A stretch of 64,000 nt of DNA. Source: Henricia sp. BOLD:AAB3569. Its lineage: Eukaryota; Echinodermata; Asteroidea; Spinulosida; Echinasteridae. The DNA lies in NCBI GenBank assembly GCA_037783545.1, contig JBBELK010000325.1:62001-126000 (forward strand), in the 5' to 3' direction. Positions 32,701-46,970 of the stretch are shown here, in pieces (position 1 is the first letter of the stretch; each line of letters opens with the position of its first letter). The notes beneath the pieces are model-generated. The model was not told the DNA's origin, ran no database searches, and was given only the letters and a program-made list of their open reading frames with translations. The position numbers were made by a program, and so were the translations under genes.

Positions 32701-35700
32701 TGATACTCAGAACGGGAGTTGCAGGGTATTCTGCAATAGACCGTATTCCTGAACGCGTGAGGGCGCTCGAACAAGGTGATTTGGGGGAAAATGTCCATAG
32801 ACGACAGTAGAAAAGTGGGGGTACGTGCATATACGTACGTGGGGAAAAGTCGCGTACGCGGAGCGCGCAGGCCCGTGGCGCGCGCACAGATTTCCATTTA
32901 AAATAAACGTCTGGAAGGCGTGCGCGCATAGCGCGTTTTGTGTTCGAACATAACGCGCGATGGGCGCGGATCACTTGACAGCGCCCTCACGCGTTCAGGA
33001 ATACGGCCTATTGTGCTTATAAAGTACCCATTGCAAATTTTTTTTTTTCGAATTTTTTTAAATATTTTAGTACAATACCTAAAGGTACGATTTGAAAGAA
33101 GACGAGTCAAGCTATTAGTACATGCCTAGCAATTGACGGTGTGTTTGCAGAAACATGAATTTCAGTTGAACAAGGACGATATATACCAGGCAGTTTGGGG
33201 AACTTTGAGGAGAAAGCTGCAGGGCAGTTTTCGGCATTTTGAGGACTGATATTAACCCTCGACCTCATCTGAAGCCTAACACCCATAGCGGCCGGAAGTG
33301 GCCATCAACCCCACAATGTTTGAACACTTCTTTTAATGTGTACTTTAAGTATTCATCTTTTAATTAAGGTCCCAATATGTATGCTCTCTTGTACAGATGT
33401 CAAGATGTTCCCGTTCTTAACCAGTGACATCCCATTTTCTTGGCATCACTCTGGGCATATCGCTGGGTACACGTGGAAATGCATGGTCTGTAAAGGCTTA
33501 ATATATCTTACCTGCAGGAACCCCATCTCGTATCCAGTCATCCTGTAGCTTCATTTTATGGCTGTTCTCATAAGGCCCAAACAGCAATCCAGATCGCTCC
33601 TGTCTTAGGTAGTAGGAGTTCTCGAGATCACGAATCACTGGAGGTTCTCTCTCTAATGCCTCTACTTCAGGAATGGAGGAGGTGATAACGTATTGATGCT
33701 GAATAGCAATCATAGGGAGCTCAACGCCTGCTAAACGGCCGACGTCGGTAGCCCAAAAACCTGACCAATAAAACAATAATAATATTGGATCACAGAGGGT
33801 TCTCTCTTTAATGCCTCTACTTCAGGAATGGAGGATGTGATAACGTATTGATGCTGAATAGCAATCATAGGGAGGTCAACGCCTGCTAAACGGTCGACAT
33901 CGGTCGCCCAAAAACTTGACCAATAAAACAATAATAATAATGGATCACAGAGGGTTCTCTCTTTAATGCCTCTACTTCAGGAATGGAGGATGTGATAACG
34001 TATTGATGCTGAATAGCAATCATAGGAAGCTCAACGCCTGCTAAACGGTCGACATCGGTCGCCCAAAAACTTGACCAATAAAACAATAATAATAATGGAT
34101 CACAGGGGGTTCTCTCTTTAATGCCTCTACTTCAGGAATGGAGGATGTGATAACGTATTGATGCTGAATAGCAATCATACATGTAGGGAGCTCAACGCCT
34201 GCTAAACGGCCGACGTCAGTAGCCCAGAAACCTGACCAATAAAACAATAATAATATTGGATCACAGGGGGTTCTCTCTTTAATGCCTCTACTTCAGGAAT
34301 AGAGGAGGTGATAACGTATTGATGCTGAATAGCAATCATAGGGAGCTCAACGCCTGCTAAACGGCCGACGTCAGTAGCCCAGAAACCTGACCAACAAAAC
34401 AATAATAATAATGGATCACAGGGGGTTCTCTCTTTAATGCCTCTACTTCAGGAATGGAGGATGTGATAACGTATTGATGCTGAATAGCAATCATACATGT
34501 AGGGAGCTCAACGCCTGCTAAACGGCCGACATCAGTAGCCCAGAAACCTGACCAATAAAACAATAATAATATTGGATCACAGGGGGTTCTCTCTTTAATG
34601 CCTCTACTTCAGGAATAGAGGAGGTGATAACGTATTGATGCTGAATAGCAATCATAGGGAGCTCAACGCCTGCTAAACGGCCGACGTCAGTAGCCCAGAA
34701 ACCTGACCAACAAAACAATAATAATAATGGATCACAGGGGGTTCTCTCTTTAATGCCTCTACTTCAGGAATGGAGGATGTGATAACGTATTGATGCTGAA
34801 TAGCAATCATACATGTAGGGAGCTCAACGCCTGCTAAACGGCCGACGTCAGTAGCCCAGAAACCTGACCAACAAAACAATAATAATAATGGATCACAGGG
34901 GGTTCTCTCTTTAATGCCTCTACTTCAGGAATGGAGGATGTGATAACGTATTGATGCTGAATAGCAATCATACATGTAGGGAGCTCAACGCCTGCTAAAC
35001 GGCCGACGTCAGTAGCCCAGAAACCTGACCAACAAAACAATAATAATAATGGATCACAGGGGGTTCTCTCTCTAATGCCTCTACTTCAGGAATAGAGGCT
35101 GTTATAACGTATTGATGCTGAATAGCAATCATAGGGAGCTCAACGACTGCTAAACGGCCGACATCGGTCGCCTAAAAAACCCGACCAACAAAACAATAAT
35201 AATAATATTGGTTGATTTTTGGATTGAGTTTGTGCAAATCACCACACATGTGCGTTTTCTGTGTTGTTTTTGGAGTCAAACGAATCACGTCACAATGCAT
35301 TAAGCGCGTATTGAGATGACTCCAAATGAGATGACTCCCACAATGGCAGTCTTCACAAGTGTGAGCAGCAGTGGTTCGCACAAGTTCAATAGCACACATT
35401 GTCTGTCCTGCAGGATACTTTTGGCGCTGCTGCCATTATTACCGCTGCCATTATTACCGCTGCCATTATTACCGCTGCCAAGTGTGCGGTGGTTCGCACA
35501 AGCTCAATAGCACACATTGTCTGTCCTGCAGGATACTCTTGGCGCTGCTGCCATTATTACCGCTGCCATTATTACCGCTGCCATTATTACCGCTGCCATT
35601 ATTACCGCTGCCATTATTACCGCTGCCATTATTACCGCTGCCATTATTACCGCTGCCATTATTACCGCTGCCAAGTGTGCGGTGGTTCGCACAAGCTCAA

Positions 35701-38700
35701 TAGCACACATTGTCTGTCCTGCAGGATACTTTTGGCGCTGCTGCCATTATTACCGCTGCCATTATTACCGCTGCCATTATTACCGCTGCCAAGTGTGCGG
35801 TGGTTCGCACAAGCTCAATAGCACACATTGTCTGTCCTGCAGGATACTTTTGGCGCTGCTGCCATTATTACCGCTGCCATTATTACCGCTGCCATTATTA
35901 CCGCTGCCAAGTGTGCGGTGGTTCGCACAAGCTCAATAGCACACATTGTCTGTCCTGCAGGATACTCTTGGCGCTGCTGCCATTATTACCGCTGCCATTA
36001 TTACCGCTGCCATTATTACCGCTGCCATTATTACCGCTGCCATTATTACCGCTGCCATTATTACCGCTGCCATTATTACCGCTGCCATTATTACCGCTGC
36101 CAAGTGTGCGGTGGTTCGCACAAGCTCAATAGCACACATTGTCTGTCCTGCAGGATACTTTTGGCGCTGCTGCCATTATTACCGCTGCCATTATTACCGC
36201 TGCCATTATTACCGCTGCCATTATTACCGCTGCCATTATTACCGCTCCCATTATTACCGCTGCCATTATTACCGCTGCCATTATTACCGCTGCCATTATT
36301 ACCGCTGCCATTATTACCGCTGCCATTATTACCGCTGCCATTATTACCGCTGCCAAGTGTGCGGTGGTTCGCACAAGCTCAATAGCACACATTGTCTATC
36401 CTTCAGGATACTCCTGGCGCTGCTGCCATTATTACCGCTGCCATTTCGCTTCAACTAAAGGCCTGTCCGCATTGGACTTTTTTTGGAGGCAAACTTACCG
36501 AGACGATGGGTACTTTCCCATTTTAAGTCCAATGCGGACAGCCTAGGACATTTTCCTCTGAGTAACATTTCCCAAGTCCAGTGGTTACTTTTCCTGGCCA
36601 ACTTCTGCCCAGGAAAATTGACCAGGGAACTTTTTCCCGAGACAAAAAGTCCAATACCGACACAGCGAGTTGGTAATAGCGTATGTCCAGGCTGTGAAGG
36701 TCAAACTGCAAAGAGACACTGCGCATGCTCTCCCACGGTCTCGGTAAAATTTTACTAAGTCAAAAAGTCCAAATGCGGAGAGCAGTAAAATTTAGCCATT
36801 TTTCATTTTACCATCGTCTCGGTAAAACCTTCCAAAAACAAGTCCAATGCGGACACGGCTTAGGTGGCTGCCTGACCAAGACACACGACCCTATCTGCAC
36901 TAAGAGTGTGGCATTCTCCCTCAATAACTCACCTGCAGCATTGACGACTCGTCTAGCATTCAATGTGGACACGGCTTAGGTGGCTGCCTGACCAAGACAC
37001 ACGACCCTATCTGCACTGTGGCATTCTCCCTCAATAACTCACCTGCAGCATTGACGACTCGTCTAGCATTCAATGTGGACACGGCTTAGGTTGCTGCCTG
37101 ACCAAGACACACGACCCTATCTGCACTTAGAGTGTGGCATTCTCCCTCAATAACTCACCTGCAGCATTGACGACTCGTCTAGCATTCAATGTGGACACGG
37201 CTTAGGTGGCTGCCTGACCAAGACACACGACCCTATCTGCACTTAGAGTGTGGCATTCTCCCTCAATAACTCACCTGCAGCATTGACGACTCGTCTAGCA
37301 TTCAATGTGGACACGGCTTAGGTGGCTGCCTGACCAAGACACACGACCCTATCTGCACTTAGAGTGTGGCATTCTCCCTCAATAACTCACCTGCAGCAAT
37401 GACGACTCGTCTAGCATTCAATGAGGACACGGCTTAGGTGGCTGCCTGACCAGGACACACGACCCTATCTGCACTTAGAGTGTGGCATTCTCCCTCAATA
37501 ACTCACCTGCAGCATTGACGACTCGTCTAACATTCAATGTGGACACAGCTTAGGTGGCTGCCTGACCAAGACACACAACCCTATCTGCACTTAGAGTGTG
37601 GCATTCTCCCTCAATAACTCACCTGCAGCATTGACGACTCGTCTAGCATTCAATGTGGACACGGCTTAGGTGGCTGCCTGACCAAGACACACGACCCTAT
37701 CTGCACTTAGAGTGTGGCATTCTCCCTCAATAACTCACCTGCAGCATTGACGACTCGTCTAGCATTCAATGAGGACACGGCTTAGGTGGCTGCCTGACCA
37801 AGACACACGACCCTATCTGTACTAAGAGTGTGGCATTCTCCCTCAATAACTCACCTGCAGCATTGACGACTCGTCTAGCATTCAATGTGGACACGGCTTA
37901 GGTTGCTGCCTGACCAAGACACACGACCCTATCTGCACTGTGGCATTCTCCCTCAATAACTCACCTGCAGCATTGACGACTCGTCTGGCATTCAATGAGG
38001 ACACGGCTTAGGTGGCTGCCTGACCAAGACACACGACCCTATCTGCACTTAGAGTGTGGCATTCTCCCTCAATAACTCACCTGCAGCATTGACGACTCGT
38101 CTAGCATTCAATGTGGACACGGCTTAGGTTGCTGCCTGACCAAGACACACGACCCTATCTGCACTTAGAGTGTGGCATTCTCCCTCAATAACTCACCTGC
38201 AGCATTGACGACTCGTCTAGCATTCAATGTGGACACGGCTTAGGTGGCTGCCTGACCAAGACACACGACCCTATCTGTACTTAGAGTGTGGCATATTCTC
38301 CCTCAATAACTCACCTGCAGCATTGACGACTCGTCTAGCATTCAATGAGGACACGGCTTAGGTGGCTGCCTGACCAAGACACACGACCCTATCTGTACTT
38401 AGAGTGTGGCATTCTCCCTCAATAACTCACCTGCAGCATTGACGACTCGTCTAGCATTCAATGAGGACACGGCTTAGGTGGCTGCCTGACCAAGACACAC
38501 GACCCTATCTGCACTAAGAGTGTGGCATTCTCCCTCAATAACTCACCTGCAGCATTGACGACTCGTCTAGCATTAAATGAGGACACGGCTTAGGTGGCTG
38601 CCTGACCAAGACACACGACCCTATCTGCACTGTGGCATTCTCCCTCAATAACTCACCTGCAGCATTGACGACTCGTCTAGCATTCAATGTGGACACGGCT

Positions 38701-41700
38701 TAGGTTGCTGCCTGACCAAGACACACGACCCTATCTGCACTAAGAGTGTGGCATTCTCCCTCAATAACTCACCTGCAGCATTGACGACTCGTCTAGCATT
38801 CAATGAGGACACGGCTTAGGTGGCTGCCTGACCAAGACACACGACCCTATCTGCACTAAGAGTGTGGCATTCTCCCTCAATAACTCACCTGCAGCATTGA
38901 CGACTCGTCTAGCATTCAATGAGGACACGGCTTAGGTGGCTGCCTGACCAAGACACACGACCCTATCTGCACTAAGAGTGTGGCATTCTCCCTCAATAAC
39001 TCACCTGCAGCATTGACGACTCGTCTGGCATTCAATGAGGACACGGCTTAGGTGGCTGCCTGACCAAGACACACGACCCTATCTGCACTTAGAGTGTGGC
39101 ATTCTCCCTCAATAACTCACCTGCAGCATTGACGACTCGTCTAGCATTCAATGAGGACACGGCTTAGGTGGCTGCCTGACCAAGACACACGACCCTATCT
39201 GCACTAAGAGTGTGGCATTCTCCCTCAATAACTCACCTGCAGCATTGACGACTCGTCTAGCATTCAATGTGGACACGGCTTAGGTGGCTGCCTGACCAAG
39301 ACACACGACCCTATCTGCACTAAGAGTGTGGCATTCTCCCTCAATAACTCACCTGCAGCATTGACGACTCGTCTAGCATTCAATGTGGACACGGCTTAGG
39401 TGGCTGCCTGACCAAGGCACACGACCCTATCTGCACTTAGAGTGTGGCATTCTCCCTCAATAACTCACCTGCAGCATTGACGACTCGTCTAGCATTCAAT
39501 GAGGACACGGCTTAGGTGGCTGCCTGACCAGGACACACGACCCTATCTGCATTTAGAGTGGCATTCTCCCTCAATAACTCACCTGCAGCATTGACGACTC
39601 GTCTAGCATTCAATGAGGACACGGCTTAGGTGGCTGCCTGACCAAGACACACGACCCTATCTGCACTAAGAGTGTGGCATTCTCCCTCAATAACTCACCT
39701 GCAGCATTGACGACTCGTCTAGCATTCAATGAGGACACGGCTTAGGTGGCTGCCTGACCAAGACACACGACCCTATCTGCACTAAGAGTGTGGCATTCTC
39801 CCTCAATAACTCACCTGCAGCATTGACGACTCGTCTAGCATTCAATGAGGACACGGCTTAGGTGGCTGCCTGACCAAGACACACGACCCTATCTGCACTT
39901 AGAGTGTGGCATTCTCCCTCAATAACTTACCTGCAGCATTGACGACTCGTCTAGCATTCAATGAGGACACGGCTTAGGTTGCTGCCTGACCAAGGCACAC
40001 GACCCTATCTGCACTTAGAGTGTGGCATTCTCCCTCAATAACTCACCTGCAGCATTGACGACTCGTCTAGCATTCAATAAGGACACGGCTTAGGTGGCTG
40101 CCTGACCAAGACACACGACCCTATCTGCACTGTGGCATTCTCCCTCAATAACTCACCTGCAGCATTGACGACTCGTCTAGCATTCAATGAGGACACGGCT
40201 TAGGTGGCTGCCTGACCAAGACACACGACCCTATCTGTACTTAGAGTGTGGCATTCTCCCTCAATAACTCACCTGCAGCATTGACGACTCGTCTAGCATT
40301 CAATGAGGACACGGCTTAGGTGGCTGCCTGACCAAGACACACGACCCTATCTGCACTTAGAGTGTGGCATTCTCCCTCAATAACTTACCTGCAGCATTGA
40401 CGACTCGTCTAGCATTCAATGAGGACACGGCTTAGGTTGCTGCCTGACCAAGGCACACGACCCTATCTGCACTTAGAGTGTGGCATTCTCCCTCAATAAC
40501 TCACCTGCAGCATTGACGACTCGTCTAGCATTCAATAAGGACACGGCTTAGGTGGCTGCCTGACCAAGACACACGACCCTATCTGCACTGTGGCATTCTC
40601 CCTCAATAACTCACCTGCAGCATTGACGACTCGTCTAGCATTCAATGAGGACACGGCTTAGGTGGCTGCCTGACCAAGACACACGACCCTATCTGTACTT
40701 AGAGTGTGGCATTCTCCCTCAATAACTCACCTGCAGCATTGACGACTCGTCTAGCATTCAATGAGGACACGGCTTAGGTGGCTGCCTGACCAAGACACAC
40801 GACCCTATCTGCACTGTGGCATTCTCCCTCAATAACTCACCTGCAGCATTGACGACTCGTCTGGCATTCAATGAGGACACGGCTTAGGTGGCTGCCTGAC
40901 CAAGACACACGACCCTATCTGCACTAAGAGTGTGGCATTCTCCCTCAATAACTCACCTGCAGCATTGACGACTCGTCTAGCATTCAATGAGGACACGGCT
41001 TAGGTGGCTGCCTGACCAAGACACACGACCCTATCTGCACTTAGAGTGTGGCATTCTCCCTCAATAACTCACCTGCAGCATTGACGACTCGTCTAGCATT
41101 CAATGAGGACACGGCTTAGGTGGCTGCCTGACCAAGGCACACGACCCTATCTGCACTTAGAGTGTGGCATTCTCCCTCAATAACTCACTTGCAGCATTGA
41201 CGACTCGTCTAGCATTCAATGAGGACACGGCTTAGGTGGCTGCCTGACCAAGGCACACGACCCTATCTGCACTTAGAGTGTGGCATTCTCCCTCAATAAC
41301 TCACCTGCAGCATTGACGACTCGTCTGGCATTCAATGAGGACACGGCTTAGGTGGCTGCCTGACCAAGACACACGACCCTATCTGCACTTAGAGTGTGGC
41401 ATTCTCCCTCAATAACTCACCTGCAGCATTGACGACTCGTCTAGCATTCAATGAGGACACGGCTTAGGTGGCTGCCTGACCAAGACACACGACCCTATCT
41501 GCACTGTGGCATTCTCCCTCAATAACTCACCTGCAGCATTGACGACTCGTCTAGCATTCAATGAGGACACGGCTTAGGTGGCTGCCTGACCAAGACACAC
41601 GACCCTATCTGCACTTAGAGTGTGGCATTCTCCCTCAATAACTCACCTGCAGCATTGACGACTCGTCTGGCATTCAATGAGGACACGGCTTAGGTGGCTG

Positions 41701-44700
41701 CCTGACCAAGACACACGACCCTATCTGCACTAAGAGTGTGGCATTCTCCCTCAATAACTCACCTGCAGCATTGACGACTCGTCTAGCATTCAATGAGGAC
41801 ACGGCTTAGGTGGCTGCCTGACCAAGACACACGACCCTATCTGCACTTAGAGTGTGGCATTCTCCCTCAATAACTCACCTGCAGCATTGACGACTCCTCT
41901 AGCATTCAATGAGGACACGGCTTAGGTGGCTGCCTGACCAAGACACACGACCCTATCTGCACTTAGAGTGTGGCATTCTCCCTCAATAACTCACCTGCAG
42001 CATTGACGACTCGTCTAGCATTCAATGAGGACACGGCTTAGGTTGCTGCCTGACCAAGGCACACGACCCTATCTGTACTTAGAGTGTGGCATTCTCCCTC
42101 AATAACTCACCTGCAGCATTGACGACTCGTCTAGCATTCAATGAGGACACGGCTTAGGTGGCTGCCTGACCAAGGCACACGACCCTATCTGCACTTAGAG
42201 TGTGGCATTCTCCCTCAATAACTCACTTGCAGCATTGACGACTCGTCTAGCATTCAATGAGGACACGGCTTAGGTGGCTGCCTGACCAAGGCACACGACC
42301 CTATCTGCACTTAGAGTGTGGCATTCTCCCTCAATAACTCACCTGCAGCATTGACGACTCGTCTGGCATTCAATGAGGACACGGCTTAGGTGGCTGCCTG
42401 ACCAAGACACACGACCCTATCTGCACTTAGAGTGTGGCATTCTCCCTCAATAACTCACCTGCAGCATTGACGACTCGTCTAGCATTCAATGAGGACACGG
42501 CTTAGGTGGCTGCCTGACCAAGACACACGACCCTATCTGCACTGTGGCATTCTCCCTCAATAACTCACCTGCAGCATTGACGACTCGTCTAGCATTCAAT
42601 GAGGACACGGCTTAGGTGGCTGCCTGACCAAGACACACGACCCTATCTGCACTTAGAGTGTGGCATTCTCCCTCAATAACTCACCTGCAGCATTGACGAC
42701 TCGTCTGGCATTCAATGAGGACACGGCTTAGGTGGCTGCCTGACCAAGACACACGACCCTATCTGCACTGAGAGTGTGGCATTCTCCCTCAATAACTCAC
42801 CTGCAGCATTGACGACTCGTCTAGCATTCAATGAGGAAACGGCTTAGGTGGCTGCCTGACCAAGACACACGACCCTATCTGCACTAAGAGTGTGGCATTC
42901 TCCCTCAATAACTCACCTGCAGCATTGACGACTCGTCTAGCATTCAATGAGGACACGGCTTAGGTGGCTGCCTGACCAAGACACACGACCCTATCTGCAC
43001 TTAGAGTGTGGCATTCTCCCTCAATAACTCACCTGCAGCATTGACGACTCGTCTGGCATTCAATGAGGACACGGCTTAGGTTGCTGCCTGACCAAGACAC
43101 ACGACCCTATCTGCACTTAGAGTGTGGCATTCTCCCTCAATAACTCACCTGCAGCATTGACGACTCGTCTAGCATTCAATGTGGACACAGCTTAGGTGGC
43201 TGCCTGACCAAGACACACGACCCTATCTGCACTTAGAGTGGCATTCTCCCTCAATAACTCACCTGCAGCATTGACGACTCGTCTGGCATTCAATGAGGAC
43301 ATGGCTTAGGTGGCTGCCTGACCAAGACACACGACCCTATCTGTACTTAGAGTGTGGCATTCTCCCTCAATAACTCACCTGCAGCATTGACGACTCGTCT
43401 AGCATTCAATGAGGACACGGCTTAGGTGGCTGCCTGACCAAGACACACGACCCTATCTGCACTGTGGCATTCTCCCTCAATAACTCACCTGCAGCATTGA
43501 CGACTCGTCTAGCATTCAATGAGGACACGGCTTAGGTGGCTGCCTGACCAAGACACACGACCCTATCTGCACGTAGAGTGTGGCATTCTCCCTCAATAAC
43601 TCACCTGCAGCATTGACGACTCGTCTAGCATTCAATGAGGACACGGCTTAGGTGGCTGCCTGACCAAGACACACGACCCTATCTGCACTTAGAGTGTGGC
43701 ATTCTCCCTCAATAACTCACCTGCAGCATTGACGACTCGTCTAGCATTCAATGAGGACACGGCTTAGGTGGCTGCCTGACCAAGACACACGACCCTATCT
43801 GCACTGTGGCATTCTCCCTCAATAACTCACCTGCAGCATTGACGACTCGTCTAGCATTCAATGTGGACACAGCTTAGGTGGCTGCCTGACCAAGACACAC
43901 GACCCTATCTGCACTGTGGCATTCTCCCTCAATAACTCACCTGCAGCATTGACGACTCGTCTAGCATTCAATGTGGACACAGCTTAGGTGGCTGCCTGAC
44001 CAAGACACACGACCCTATCTGCACTTAGAGTGTGGCATTCTCCCTCAATAACTCACCTGCAGCATTGACGACTCGTCTAGCATTCAATGAGGACACGGCT
44101 TAGGTGGCTGCCTGACCAAGACACACGACCCTATCTGCACTAAGAGTGTGGCATTCTCCCTCAATAACTCACCTGCAGCATTGACGACTCGTCTAGCATT
44201 CAATGTGGACACAGCTTAGGTGGCTGCCTGACCAAGACACACGACCCTATCTGCACTTAGAGTGTGGCATTCTCCCTCAATAACTCACCTGCAGCATTGA
44301 CGACTCGTCTAGCATTCAATGAGGACACGGCTTAGGTGGCTGCCTGACCAAGACACACAACCCTATCTGCACTAAGAGTGTGGCATTCTCCCTCAATAAC
44401 TCACCTGCAGCATTGACGACTCGTCTAGCATTCAATGAGGACACGGCTTAGGTGGCTGCCTGACCAAGACACACGACCCTATCTGCACTTAGAGTGTGGC
44501 ATTCTCCCTCAATAACTCACCTGCAGCATTGACGACTCGTCTAGCATTCAATGAGGACACGGCTTAGGTGGCTGCCTGACCAAGACACACGACCCTATCT
44601 GTACTTAGAGGCTGCGTTCGGGTGTGCAGTTCTCGTTACTCGGGAGTAATGCGTGCGCATTGCACTCGGGTCACATCACGCGAACGGCAAGTCCGCAGTA

Positions 44701-46937
44701 GAGTCCGCGTGCGCGAATGGCAATCAGTGAAGATGGCTGTCTCTTGCCATCACTGCACACAAAAATGCTGTTTCACTGCTCACAAGAAACTGAGGAAATA
44801 CAGGCCGTAAGTCGTGAGAACCTTTGATGCCGTCTAAAACAAACCTTAGTGAGTTATTGTTTCAGTTATTGAGTTGACACGTTGAGCAAATTCACCAAAA
44901 ATCCCACCCATATTCCACCATCTTCGTACAAATCACATGACACTTGACAGGAGTACGAGCACACTCCCCATTTGTTGGGGAGTGGGGAGAGCATACTCTC
45001 ACTGACCCGAGTGTCGTTATTCTTGCCGTTCACTAGCGCAGGAGTATAACTCGTGTTAACACGAGTACACGCCTGAACGCAGCCAGAGTGTGGCATTCTC
45101 CCTCAATAACTCACCTGCAGCATTGACAACTCGTCTAGCATTCAATGTTCCATGTTCTGTTTCCACATCCCATCCCCCATCACTTCGCTGTTTTAGGCCT
45201 TCAGCACCAGCAGGCATGTATATCTCAGCTCCATATTTCCTTGCCCCGATAGCCAAGGCTTGCGTCAATGAGTAAGGATCAACGTGCCCGTCTTCTGGGT
45301 TATGTATGCCACCAAGTACCTGGAAAGAATAATAATTAGTGCAAATTTCATGTGAATATGTTCCCGCATGATACCAACATGTATTTTAAGAAAAAGCAAC
45401 AGGGTATAGCTGCATTTTTAATGATGACTTTGACACGGATGTGGTGCTTTATTCTGACCCTGACCAAACCCCCACCCACTCCACCGCCCCGCCCCCCTCC
45501 CCCCTTACCCTCACCCTCTTACCCCATCTATATTCAGCAAAGGATGTAACTCGGCCATTTTCTCTGGACCAATCAGTTCTTGCGGCGCTTTATTCCATCC
45601 TTGTCGTGACATCTGGTACCTGCCCTCATCCATACGCTCTGGTGTAGTGAGCAGTCGAAGGCTACCAGGCTGGTGGAATCCAATTTGCTGTATTAGGAGT
45701 AAAAGAATATTTAAGGAACTGTTTACCACAAATAGACCGTACCAAATAGCCGCCATTTCGTCGGGCAGTTTCTTTGTTCCTTGATGACATGCATGATTGC
45801 ACACATTGTGCTTCCATTGTTGAACGGTTTAAGTAACAAAAGGCGCCCCACGCAGTGGCGGCTATTCGATATGGTCTATTGAGCTCGTGCCAATGACGTC
45901 ATTTTGGGAGAAAAACAATGCCGCGTCGTTGTGGAAGCAATGTGCGTGCGCGTTGTGTGTCCATAGCGCGCGTAACGCGCTATGCTGCCGAGGCTCCCAT
46001 TGGTGAACTAAATCGCCCACCAGAGACACACACAACGCGTACGCACATCGCTTCCACAATGACTCAGCATTATTTGACTCCCAAAATGGCATATTCGCAC
46101 GTGTTCGAAAGGGGTTAATACACATTTCACTACAATTACAGTGAAACCTGCTATTAAGGCCACCTGTTTATAGTGATCCCAAGTGCCATGTGTATAATGC
46201 TAATGCAACCTTTATAATGGGGCCACCTGCTTATGTTACATTGTAGCAGCCAGTTTTTGCCAGTCATCTCAAGGGTGGCCACTATATACATGTACAAGTT
46301 TCACAGTGTCTCATGTGAAGGCGATTACTCCTGATAGGCCTAAAAATGTGAGCAATAAAAACAGAAAAATAGAAATCCATCCACAAAAAGAGGAAACCTT
46401 TTATACTTTTGCACTAAAAAATTAGGAATTTTTATTAAAATTTAAAAAGAGGAAATTAGTTGAAAAGAAGAAATCAGCGGCGGATCCAGGCTCATATATT
46501 ATAAAACATCAAAATATCATTTGTTCATACACCAATACATGTATCGTCAAAGGTTTATGTTTATGATGCTGCAAAAAACAAGGAAAATGCCATGTTTCTT
46601 GGTCTATGGTATTTTTGAAACCCTACTCCAAATGAAATAAGAAATATGGTCAGGTAATTTCATGCAAATTGTCATTCTATTACAAGAAAATCAACCACTA
46701 ACTTGAATAATTACTTTTCAAATGAAATTTAATTGCAATAATCATTCATAGAGATCTGTATTTTTGAAAATTAATACAAGGATGACACAAAGCAGCGACA
46801 TTACCAAGGGGGCGCCTGGGCACGTAACCCCTCCCCAAAATGAGACTCGAGGTGTACACAACTGTATGTGTAAGCTGCTTTGAGTGCCCCCTCTCTAACA
46901 TGTTGTGTCCCCCCCCCCCCCCCCCCCCACCGCCACC

Positions 46938-46970
<33 letters not shown>

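Noticed and set aside
33731..35040. Eight overlapping frames of 66-68 codons as separate genes
   Set aside because: They are partial copies of DMGDH exon 6 without starts or donors.
35371..36546. Long open frames of 110-185 codons over the 15-bp satellite
   Set aside because: They are stop-free only because the 15-bp unit has no stop in these frames. The peptides are pure repeats with no start context, and the region is intronic to DMGDH.
36845..44609. CRISPR-like regular repeat array
   Set aside because: Units are head-to-tail with no unique spacers, in a eukaryotic intron, and derive from the exon 5 boundary.
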